Shown: positions 23,728-32,300 of the stretch, in pieces
How positions within the stretch are numbered: position 1 is the stretch's first letter
Layout: the number at the start of each line of letters is the position of its first letter
NCBI GenBank assembly: GCA_946122785.1
Contig: CAMGYJ010000007.1
Location: 42,991,587 to 43,055,586, forward strand
DNA: 64,000 bases
Direction of reading: 5' to 3'
Source: Linum tenue
Lineage: Eukaryota; Streptophyta; Magnoliopsida; Malpighiales; Linaceae
The notes under the pieces: model-generated
Told to the model about the DNA's origin: nothing
The model's input: only the letters and a program-made list of their open reading frames with translations
The model's database searches: none
Translations under genes and position numbers: made by a program

Positions 23728-24876
23728 GGTTACTATTTTTTTAGTAACCATCGTGGCTACCTACATCTTCACCCTTCATTTTCAATATTTTTAAAATAAT
23801 GGTCTTGATTGATTAAGGTTAATTTTGGAAAAAATATAAAACCACACCGGATTACTATCATTAAAATATAACTTTCCATATATTCTCAAAACCTAAATAA
23901 ATATATATCCCAACCCTAACAAATCCCTTCCGCCTCTCCCATCGCGACGAACAACCAACCTGCCGCCATCCCTCCTCCCACCAACCTCCGCCATTCTTTC
24001 TCACCATTTGCCATCCTTCTTCATGTCCCTCATCTCCACCAACCCACCCACCACTTTCATTCTCCCCTACCTTCTCCCCAACCTACCCTCCACATCTATC
24101 TCTCCCTCCCAACCCAACCCCACCCCACCGTCTGCCGCTCTTCTCCCCTCCTCCCGGTAGTTTCCTCTTCGCGCTCACCATCGTCTCTGCAATTGGAAGG
24201 AGGAATTCCATTGGAATGGTATGTTTTTTTTTTAAATGGTAGTCATTTTTTTTCAGTAGTCATTTTTTTTAAATGGTAGTCATTTTTTTCGTAGTGGTAG
24301 TGTTATTGCCGTATTGGTATAGTTTTTGTCGCATTGGTATTATTTTTGTCGCATTGGTATTGATTTTGTCGCATTGGTATCGATTTTGTTACATTGGTAT
24401 CGATTTTGTCGCATTGGTAGTGATTAAATCTAAAATGGTATTGATGTTTTGTGAAATGGTAGTGTTTTTATTTCTTGAATGGTATTGATGTTTTGTGAAA
24501 TGGTAGTGTTTTTATTTCTTGAATGGTAGTTTTCGTGTAATGGTATAAATTTATTTCTGCAATGGTAGTTTTCGTGTAATTGTATAGATTTATTTCTGCA
24601 ATGGTATTGATATTTTTCAAAGTGGTAGTGTTTGTCTAATGGATTGGTACTGATTTCGTTGTTTTTTTTTTTTTGCAGAAAGATTGAGAAAAATATGGAA
24701 AGGAAATCTGGCTGGAGATTACGGAAGTGAGAGAAAGAGAGATTTTTAATTAATAGATTTTTGTAACTACCTTAAATGTAATTTATTAAAAAATTAATTA
24801 ATATGATTTATTTTTCCATACCCAATTTACCCTTAGTAACCACGGTGATTACTACAAAGTAGTAATCACCGTAACC
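23728..24876. mobile_element. Inverted-repeat element with hairpin ends
   Basis: The left end GGTTACTATTTTTTTAGTAA is itself a small hairpin. The right end, complemented GGTTACGGTGATTACTAC, also folds on itself (gtgattactac-aaa-gtagtaatcac). The two ends share GGTTAC and the following GTAACCA/GTGG block. The centre has a C-rich stretch (23930-24200) and the minisatellite listed below. The outer edges are uncertain because no target duplication was found. Confidence 0.5.
24222..24660 (+). repeat. Degenerate minisatellite, unit about 18 bp
   Basis: Variants of gcattggtattgattttg follow one another, most regular at 24310-24420. Two larger copies of gatgttttgtgaaatggtag with their flanks occur at about 24440 and 24490. 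It lies wholly within the inverted-repeat element. Confidence 0.8.
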
Positions 24877-25242
24877 TTTCCCGGAGAGGAAGGGAAGAGA
24901 ATTAATTTGGTCGGGATTAAGGGAGGAAAGGAAGGGAGAAGTAACGAAAATTGGAAAGAAAAAATGGGAAGTGATTGTGCATTTAATATTCAAATCACTT
25001 TTTTCTCTCTCTCAACCCCTCTCTCTCTCTCTTTTGTTTCTCTCTTCTCTTCCAAGGTAAGAAACGCCAACGAGTTTCTTCATCCGCCGTCGTTTATAGT
25101 CGAGGATGATGATCGACGAAGACGTAAAGTCGTGCCCGACGATGTTGGGCGAGCAGTGAGTCTCCTCCTCAGATGAAGAAGAACAAGACTTCGATCGTCC
25201 TTGACAATAAAAATTGTGTAAATCCTCCATAAACGAGCTCCT
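24877..25242. other. Purine-rich and CT-rich flank, possible gene fragment
   Basis: A CT microsatellite lies at about 25003-25040. An open frame on the plus strand ending at 25176 contains IVEDDDRRRRKVVPDDVGR and could be an exon interrupted by the LTR element at 25248. I do not recognise it. Confidence 0.3.
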
Positions 25243-25247
25243 CTCAT

Positions 25248-26176
25248 TGATACGAGCCCAGTTGTGCTCGTTAGAAAATCAATACGCGCAGCTCGATTCT
25301 CCTTCAATGAACTTGAATTTCAACAACTTAAAACGAAATAAAACGAATCCAAAGGTGCAATCCTCACGTGGAAGAAGGCTCGATTGGTTTTGAAGTGAAG
25401 CTCGGCCACGATTGATGCGTTTTCAATCGATACGAAGCAACTCGTAGCTGGAAAACAACCAACACACAAGCTTTGGGAGACAAGTCTCAATTTTATTCAT
25501 CAAACTCATGTTCTTCTACACGAGGCCTTCAAGCCTTTAAATAACCAACAAACAACTTAATTCCAACGCTAAACTAACAAGGAAAACAGATTCTAATTCT
25601 AACACAACAAGGAAACAGAATCCAAGCTGAAAAAGGTAATAAACTCCAATTACTTCCTTTCCAAGCTGCTGCCTTCCTGCACACGTACCAAAACCAGCCT
25701 TCATAGCATCTTTGGAGCTCTCGATCGAGGCCTTCCAAGGAGATTCGATCCAAACCAGCTTCAGTCGTTTGTTCTCCTGAACTTGTAGAACAATTTCCAA
25801 CTCCCCCTTTCCTTGGTTGATGCCCCAATTGAATTTACCAAGCCTCCAAAGTGGGTATCGCAAACCTGTTCCAGACTTAGCCAAAAACAGCCACAATTCC
25901 AGTTTTACCATAGCAACTTGGAACTCTTGAAAACGAAACCAAATCAATCGAAATTGCTTGGACAATGCTTCAAATGTATAAAGGGACATTTAAAGTTCAA
26001 TTTTACTCCATTTTCTCGTGATTCCATCCATCAGTATGTAAGAAACGAACCCATAAAGTAGGCACCATGAGATGACCCAAACACTTAACCAAATTCGTCC
26101 ATTTTTCACCCCAACGTTGATTGAACCTTTGGCCATCAATTGAATTGTTTGTAGCTTCGAAACTTGGATCATATCA
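25248..26176 (-). repeat. Copy A 3' LTR
   Basis: 929 bp, same boundaries as the 5' LTR. One of the few differences turns a CAA codon in the U3 reading frame into TAA (25990-25992). Confidence 0.93.
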
Positions 26177-28569
26177 GGCCCCCCTTCTTTAAAAAGCTTT
26201 GTCCTCAAAGCTGGGCTAGTTCGACATCCAAAATCATCGATAAAGGACGTCCAAAAAGGGTCACAAAAAGTGAACCCTGTGACCGGAAAACTGCACTCCG
26301 GTGACACCCTGCCGTCGTCGATTCGTCGCGGCACCTTCTTCCGCAGCCTCTGATTGTCGCGATCGGGTGCCGTGGTCATCAGAGACCTTTCCTCACGGAA
26401 CCCCACCACTCGATCCCCCCTGATCGCTCCCACTTCGCTGTTTGCAACTTTCCCGCCGTCGGAAAATTCAAACTTTCCAGAATCCGGCGATGAATTTCCA
26501 GAATCCGGCGACCCGAACGCGAAATTGGGGAAAATCAACCCTGGCCTCTTCGAGCCGATCTCTGTGCTTCTACACCATCCGTGGGACTCTAGAAATTGAA
26601 CCCAGGTGTTTAATTGTGTCGGATCAACACCAATCGTCACACCCGATTCGCCCTCCTTGGCTTCGTTCCCCTGCTCGTTCTTGCCCGGAAATGGAGATTT
26701 GGGCGTTTGGGTTGTTCGACCCTCCCCCTCATTTTGGTCGTCGCTACACATTCTGGGGCCGAAAACAAACTTCTTGGCATAGGTAGTTTGCTTCGAATCA
26801 ACGCCCAACTCTCCACCCAATTCGCTCTCTCTCCTCCCCTGCCGCGTCGGAGACGAAACACAGGACAGCTCTGCCTTGGGCGTCTGCGGAGCTGTAGGCC
26901 GTTTCAAGGCAGTCAACATGAACCCCATACGTGCCAAACTCGTCCTCCGTCGTTGCCCTCCAGCTTCTTCAACGTCTCGGGCTCGCATTGAAGCCATTCG
27001 TTGCTGATCGAAGCGAACCTCAGATGGCGATAATGGTTTGAGCATAACACGCTTACCATTGTACAGAAAACGGTAGCAATTGGACCCTCCGTCATGAGTC
27101 ACAGCTCGATCGTACTGCCAAGGTCGGCCAAGCAAAAGATGGGTTGCCAGCATCGGTGCAACATCACAAACTAGCTCGTCCTTGTAGCCGCCGATTTCAA
27201 ACGCAACTCGAGCTTGTCTGGTCACCTTGATAGCCCCATAATCATTCAACCAATGTAAACTGTATGGTTCGGGGTGCTTAATTGTCTCCAGCCCTAGCTT
27301 TTTGATGGCGTCAAGACTGATCACGTTAGTACAACTCCCTCCATCAACGACCACCGACAAGCACTTGCCATTAACGAGACACCTGGTGTGGAACAGATTG
27401 GTTTGCTGGTCGTTGCTGGCTTCATCATCTACTACCAATGCCCGTAAATTCATTCCTGACAGGAAAGGGCCAGATTCTGCAACAAACTCGTCATCTACTT
27501 CTTCCCCTGATGACTCGCGTTGCACTTCGGAGCCTCTGGTTTCGTCATCAGACACATATTCCCCGTCTCGAAGGATCAACGTCTTCAAGTTTGGGCACTG
27601 GTTGGCCTTATGGCCACGCCCGTGACACTTGAAGCACTGGATGCTGCCACTGGAGACCCCAACTCGCTCAGACGTCGTTGAAGCCGAATTCCGTGGAGTG
27701 GGCTTGACATTGTCGAGCTTGGTCACCTCAATGGCCGCCTCTGCTCCCTGTTTCGAAAATCGCCTTCCCGCGAACAATTTCTGCTGCTTTTCAATTTTTA
27801 TTGCCAAATGAACTGCCTCTTCCAAATCGATGAATGACCTGAGCTCAATCTCGTGACGAATGTCACGATTTAACCCATGGAGAAATCGTGCCACGGTGGC
27901 CTCGTTATCTTCTCGGACATCGGCCCTCATCATCAAAAGCTCCAACTCTCGGAAATACTCTTCGACACTACGCGAGCCTTGTCGAATTCCCTGCAACGAC
28001 TCGTGAAGTTCCCGTTGGTAGTATCCTGGAACAAATCGTTCCCTCATTAGCCCCCGTAGTTCATCCCATGTGTCTACCGGAGTTTGCACGTTTCGTCGGC
28101 GACGTAATTGTAGCTGCTCCCACCACTGGGCAGCATAGTCGGAGAACTCGTAGGTGGCCATGGATACCTTCTGCTGTTCCGTGAACTGCCCGCACTGGAA
28201 GAAGAGGATGATTTTTCTCTCCCAGTCCAAGTACACCGCAGGATTCAAAGTTCCCTGAAATTGGGGAATGGCCAGCTTAATCCCGGGTGGAATCGCCGGC
28301 TGCTCTGCTTCACGCCGATCTCGATGAGGTCGGTCGTGTTGGGGTTCTACGACGACAAGTCGCCTCTCCAGTTCTTCAACTCTGTTCAATAAGGCTTGTT
28401 CGACGGCTGGATCAACGTCTCCGTGAGCCTCCCCGCCGACTCTGTTTGCTGGTGGCGCGAGTGCGTCAAATCGCTGATCGATTTCGCGACGAAATTGGCC
28501 CAATTGTGCCTGGAACCTAGCATCAATCTGATCCAGGAACTCATTCATATTAAACTGCGGGATGGCCAT
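25990..28569 (-). CDS. Gag-protease polyprotein continuing into the 3' LTR, copy A
   Basis: The frame starts at ATG 28569 (MAIPQFNMNEFLDQIDARFQ), the position matched by MAGQQFNMEDFL in copy B. In-frame sequence also extends upstream without an ATG. Order: coiled-coil-like N-terminus, retrotransposon gag core (YLDWERKIILFFQCGQ, AAQWWEQL, GLMRERFVPGYYQREL), CCHC zinc knuckle CFKCHGRGHKANQCP, aspartic protease (VVVDGGSCTNVISLD, then HLLLGRPWQYDRAVTHDGG), an unassigned Ser/Arg-rich region, then a conserved block around CDPFWTSFIDDFGCRT. No polymerase follows. The frame crosses the PPT and enters U3, where TAA at 25990 stops it after 859 residues. Without that stop it would continue in phase to 25537. 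Confidence 0.9.
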   Translation of the reverse strand: MAIPQFNMNEFLDQIDARFQAQLGQFRREIDQRFDALAPPANRVGGEAHGDVDPAVEQALLNRVEELERRLVVVEPQHDRPHRDRREAEQPAIPPGIKLAIPQFQGTLNPAVYLDWERKIILFFQCGQFTEQQKVSMATYEFSDYAAQWWEQLQLRRRRNVQTPVDTWDELRGLMRERFVPGYYQRELHESLQGIRQGSRSVEEYFRELELLMMRADVREDNEATVARFLHGLNRDIRHEIELRSFIDLEEAVHLAIKIEKQQKLFAGRRFSKQGAEAAIEVTKLDNVKPTPRNSASTTSERVGVSSGSIQCFKCHGRGHKANQCPNLKTLILRDGEYVSDDETRGSEVQRESSGEEVDDEFVAESGPFLSGMNLRALVVDDEASNDQQTNLFHTRCLVNGKCLSVVVDGGSCTNVISLDAIKKLGLETIKHPEPYSLHWLNDYGAIKVTRQARVAFEIGGYKDELVCDVAPMLATHLLLGRPWQYDRAVTHDGGSNCYRFLYNGKRVMLKPLSPSEVRFDQQRMASMRARDVEEAGGQRRRTSLARMGFMLTALKRPTAPQTPKAELSCVSSPTRQGRRESELGGELGVDSKQTTYAKKFVFGPRMCSDDQNEGEGRTTQTPKSPFPGKNEQGNEAKEGESGVTIGVDPTQLNTWVQFLESHGWCRSTEIGSKRPGLIFPNFAFGSPDSGNSSPDSGKFEFSDGGKVANSEVGAIRGDRVVGFREERSLMTTAPDRDNQRLRKKVPRRIDDGRVSPECSFPVTGFTFCDPFWTSFIDDFGCRTSPALRTKLFKEGGPDMIQVSKLQTIQLMAKGSINVGVKNGRIWLSVWVISWCLLYGFVSYILMDGITRKWSKIEL
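26177..26190 (-). promoter_or_regulatory. Polypurine tract, copy A
   Basis: AAAGAAGGGGGGCC directly precedes the 3' LTR. It is also translated in frame as KEGGP within the long reading frame. Confidence 0.88.
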
Positions 28570-28725
28570 GGCTGAATTTTTGTTTTGGAATTCACCGTCA
28601 CTCTCGTTGCTTTCCCCTGTTTTCTTTTGTCGAATAACAGGGTCGTTTGCAACTGGCCCCTTCGACCTCGTCCACAGCGTTGTTGCTGCAATGTCGCCCT
28701 TCGTTCTGTCCACTGTGTTGAACTA

Positions 28726-28738
28726 GGCTCTGATGCCA
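28726..28738 (-). promoter_or_regulatory. Primer binding site, copy A
   Basis: TGGCATCAGAGCC begins two bases inside the 5' LTR edge. It differs at one base from the usual initiator tRNA-Met complement TGGTATCAGAGCC, which copy B has intact. Confidence 0.88.
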
Positions 28739-28740
28739 CT

Positions 28741-29669
28741 TGATACGAGCCCAGTTGTGCTCGTTAGAAAATCAATACGCGCAGCTCGATTCTCCTTCAA
28801 TGAACTTGAATTTCAACAACTTAAAACGAAATAAAACGGATCCAAAGGTGCAATCCTCACGTGGAAGAAGGCTCGATTGGTTTTGAAGTGAAGCTCGGCC
28901 ACGATTGATGCGTTTTCAATCGATACGAAGCAACTCGTAGCTGGAAAACAACCAACACACAAGCTTTGGGAGACAAGTCTCAATTTTATTCATCAAACTC
29001 ATGTTCTTCTACACGAGGCCTTCAAGCCTTTAAATAACCAACAAACAACTTAATTCCAACGCTAAACTAACAAGGAAAACAGATTCTAATTCTAACACAA
29101 CAAGGAAACAGAATCCAAGCTGAAAAAGGTAATAAACTCCAATTACTTCCTTCCCAAGCTGCTGCCTTCCTGCACACGTACCAAAACCAGCCTTCATAGC
29201 ATCTTTGGAGCTCTCGATCGAGGCCTTCCAAGGAGATTCGATCCAAACCAGCTTCAGTCGTTTGTTCTCCTGAACTTGTAGAACAATTTCCAACTCCCCC
29301 TTTCCTTGGTTGATGCCCCAATTGAATTTACCAAGCCTCCAAAGTGGGTATCGCAAACCTGTTCCAGACTTAGCCAAAAACAGCCACAATTCCAGTTTTA
29401 CCATAGCAACTTGGAACTCCTGAAAATGAAACCAAATCAATCGAAATTGCTTGGACAATGCTTCAAATGTATAAAGGGACATTTGAAGTTCAATTTTACT
29501 CCATTTTCTCGTGATTCCATCCACCAGTATGTAAGAAACGAACCCATAAAGTAGGCACCATGAGATGACCCAAACACTTAACCAAATTCGTCCATTTTTC
29601 ACCCCAACGTTGATTGAACCTTTGGCCATCAATTGAATTGTTTGTAGCTTCGAAACTTGGATCATATCA
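28741..29669 (-). repeat. Copy A 5' LTR
   Basis: 929 bp, TG...CA. U3 occupies about 29030-29669 and is open over its whole length. The TATA-like TATTTAAAG lies just below, at about 29028-29036. R and U5 run to 28741. Confidence 0.93.
29030..29665 (-). CDS. U3-encoded open reading frame, copy A 5' LTR
   Basis: The frame begins at the ATG at LTR positions 5-7 and runs 211 codons to a TAA inside the TATA-like box. The product has a hydrophobic segment near the N-terminus (IWLSVWVISWCLLYGFVSYI, followed by LVDGITRKW), so a membrane-associated protein is possible. The middle is rich in Lys, Trp and Gln (FRLIWFHFQEFQVAMVKLEL). Copy B has the corresponding frame of 213 codons. I know of no family match. 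It may be expressed only as the C-terminal part of the gag-protease frame read into the 3' LTR. Confidence 0.55.
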   Translation of the reverse strand: MIQVSKLQTIQLMAKGSINVGVKNGRIWLSVWVISWCLLYGFVSYILVDGITRKWSKIELQMSLYTFEALSKQFRLIWFHFQEFQVAMVKLELWLFLAKSGTGLRYPLWRLGKFNWGINQGKGELEIVLQVQENKRLKLVWIESPWKASIESSKDAMKAGFGTCAGRQQLGKEVIGVYYLFQLGFCFLVVLELESVFLVSLALELSCLLVI

Positions 29670-29674
29670 CTCAT

Positions 29675-29838
29675 GAAGAAGAGTCAAATATTTGTTGGGC
29701 GGGTTTAAATACTTGGTGGGTGTCCTGGGATACTAATATGAGAGAGTTGGATACGAGTTGGCTACTGTTTGTTGGACGTGGTGTGTAACCTTCTATTTCA
29801 TTGTCCATTTGTTGTTGAATATATATACATACATATAT
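29675..29838. other. Short AT-rich spacer
   Basis: Right flank of LTR copy A up to the tandem MITE pair. It includes a TA-rich run at 29818-29837. Confidence 0.5.
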
Positions 29839-30635
29839 GGTGCCTTCTACGGTACCCCAGGCGAAATCCAGGGTATCGCATACCTTGAGTTTGAAAATGC
29901 TATCTTGATCTCGAATTAACAGGATTTTTGGACCTGATACTATACCCTAACCCTTAATGAATGAACCCTAGTTCCTAATTATCTAAATTATAAACTATAA
30001 ACCACTAAGATGGTGCATTCATTTTTGGCCTTTATTTGGATGAATCATAACCGTCGATTATTATTCTAATTAAATTGATCTTGGAGTACAAGATTTAGAG
30101 AACTAAGATCTAGATTTTGATCTTTAAAGGTTAGAGTATAGTATTATGTCCGAAAGATCAGTCAGTTCATGGTCTGAATAGCGTTTTCATACTCAGGGTA
30201 TGCGGTATCCTTGATTTCACCCTGGGTACCGTAGAACTCCCCATATATATATATGAAATCCGGGGTACCGCATACCTTGAGTATGAAAATGCTATCTAGA
30301 ACTCGAATTAGCAGGATTTTTGGGCATGATACTATACCCTAACCCTTAATGAGTGAACCCTAGGTCCTAATGATCTAAATCATAAACTATAAACCCTAAG
30401 ACGGTGCATTATTTTTTTTGCCTATATTTGGGCGAATCATAACCGTCGATTATTAGTTCTAAATAAATTGATCTTGGGGTACAAGATTTAGAGAATTAAG
30501 ACCTAGATTTTGATCTTTAAGAGTTAGATTATAGTATCATGTCCGAAAGATCAGTCAATTCAAGTTTTGGATAGCGTTTTCTTACTCAAGGTATGCGGTA
30601 CCCCGGATTTCACCCTAGGTACCGTAGAACTCCCC
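29839..30635. repeat. Tandem pair of related MITEs
   Basis: Unit 1 (29839-30242) has ends GGTGCCTTCTACGGTACCCC and, complemented, GGGGAGTTCTACGGTACCCA, forming TIRs of about 60 bases. Unit 2 (about 30255-30635) is a diverged direct copy that keeps the right end and most of the interior but lacks the first bases of the left end. Both lie in TA-rich DNA (atatatat), which may be the target. No coding capacity. Class unassigned. Confidence 0.75.
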
Positions 30636-30786
30636 ATATATATTAATGGTGATAGCCTTTTATTAATTTATACAAAGGTAAAAACACAACCGAACAGAGT
30701 ACACGCACAGCAGGCGGAGGCAGTGAGCCAAAGCCCAAACGATCGACCTGCATGCTGAAACATTAAGGAAACATTATAGTAAAGGA
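30636..30786. other. Spacer between MITE pair and hAT element
   Basis: No gene. The small frame at 30567-30758 overlaps the MITE end and is not convincing. Confidence 0.5.
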
Positions 30787-30794
30787 GCTGAAAT

Positions 30795-31482
30795 TAGGGG
30801 CGGACTCATGGGGTTTAGGGGTGTCCCCGAACACCCCTAAATTTTGGGAAAACGATTATCCAACCCCCGTTGGTAATTTACGTATGGACAAACAAAAAAA
30901 TATAATTGATAGTGAGGGACACCCTTTAAATTTGAAAAAATGATTATCCTACTGTCATTTGTGTATAGGAATATAAGTGGTAGGTTGGATAATTTAAATC
31001 TAGAACACTATTATTAATAAACTTAATTTCCGTTGAGCTAAACTCATTTGTTGTTCGATTTTGAACAATGTGTAATAGTAAAATGGCATTCCCTATCTCT
31101 AATTATTTTAAAAACCTAACGATTAAACTAATTTCAAACTATCCTTAATTTGTATTGATTGTATGATTGTACGGCAAGTGTTGAAAGAGTCTTTCAGCTT
31201 TGGGTTACATCAAGAACAAGTTTACAAATCGAATATGCGATAAGTTCGTGAATGATTGTCTAGTAGTGTATACAGAGACAATTTTTTTAAACACTATAGA
31301 CACCAAGTGTATTCTACAATTATTTCCGAATATGAAAACACATCATGGACTTTTTTAACCTGTACGAGTAAGGTATTTTCATATTTAAAATTTTACTTTT
31401 ATTTTTATTAATTATTTTATTTTTATTTAATTTATTTTTCAAAAGAGGACACCCCTATAAAAAATTTATGGGTCCGCCATTG
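30795..31482. mobile_element. Non-autonomous hAT element
   Basis: An 8-bp duplication gctgaaat is at 30787-30794 and 31483-31490. The ends TAGGGGCGGACTCATGGGG and, complemented, CAATGGCGGACCCATAAAT match the plant hAT end consensus around GGCGGA-CCA. A second inverted block (aggggtgtcc with ggacacccct) lies just inside. 688 bp, no transposase. Confidence 0.85.
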
Positions 31483-32300
31483 GCTGAAATCCAGGCCCTG
31501 TGTACAAAGAATACAAAGAAGCAGAGGCGGGCTAAGCCCGAATCTATTGCTGTTGATTCTCGTCGAGGTTGTTCAACAACCTGTTAGTAGTAGAGATGTT
31601 CCTATACAGTCGAGGTTGTTCAACAACCTGTTGTTGAATATTAGTTTGGAGGTGCTGAGTACTTATTTTAAATCAATGGATATGGGTTAATAAAACGTTG
31701 GATAATTGTATTAGGTACCAGGCACCACATGAAAAATACATGTGTTTAGTTGGTGGAAAGATGGAATAGGGGACTTCCTTAGAATATTTTTTTTACTACT
31801 AAACTAAGCACCATTTCATGGGCTTTATGTATAACATTAAACATATTCATAATGTGATCTGATTTAATGTTATACATACGAGAACACGCTTTTTCAATCC
31901 CAAATTATAATTGTAACCGGCTATTCCCAACTCACAATCCCAATTTTCAGCCTCCTCAAATTACCATCAATCTCTTCCTCTTCGCGAATTACTATAAATG
32001 AGTATTTTCATTAGTGTATCAACTTCTGTAACTGGCGTTGTTGCTATCTATTACCACTGCAAGTGTTGAATGGCCATTTTCTGCAATAAACGTCGTGAAG
32101 AGCGCACTTTGACAGGTGAAATCATGAATGATTTTTTTTCTTTCGTTGAATCAGTTGCAATTGTATTACCAAAACTATATGCAAAGTACATATAAGGACT
32201 GATACAACGAAAAGGATTACTCAAGGCAAGTAACCCTACAGAGAATCAAAAAGAACCCCCAAAACCCCCCACCCGACTACTCAAACCTTCCCACCTCAAT

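Larger units (their letters stand above)
25248..29669 (-). mobile_element. Complete gag-protease-only LTR retrotransposon, copy A
   Basis: A 5-bp duplication ctcat at 25243-25247 and 29670-29674 flanks two 929-bp LTRs that start TGATA and end TATCA. PBS and PPT sit in the right places for minus-strand transcription. The interior holds one long gag-protease frame of chromovirus-like Ty3/Gypsy type. No reverse transcriptase, RNase H or integrase follows, so mobility would depend on a helper element. This matches what is known as a TR-GAG element. By eye the two LTRs differ at about six positions, so insertion is recent. Confidence 0.93.

Noticed and set aside
27300..27420. Protease active site DGG instead of DTG/DSG in both LTR elements, possibly inactive
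   Set aside because: As I recall, DGGS is common in plant chromovirus proteases, and it is identical in both diverged copies, so it is unlikely to be a lesion.
26354..28520. Several plus-strand frames of 60-125 codons opposite the copy A gag-protease
   Set aside because: They are antisense shadows of a well-supported coding frame.
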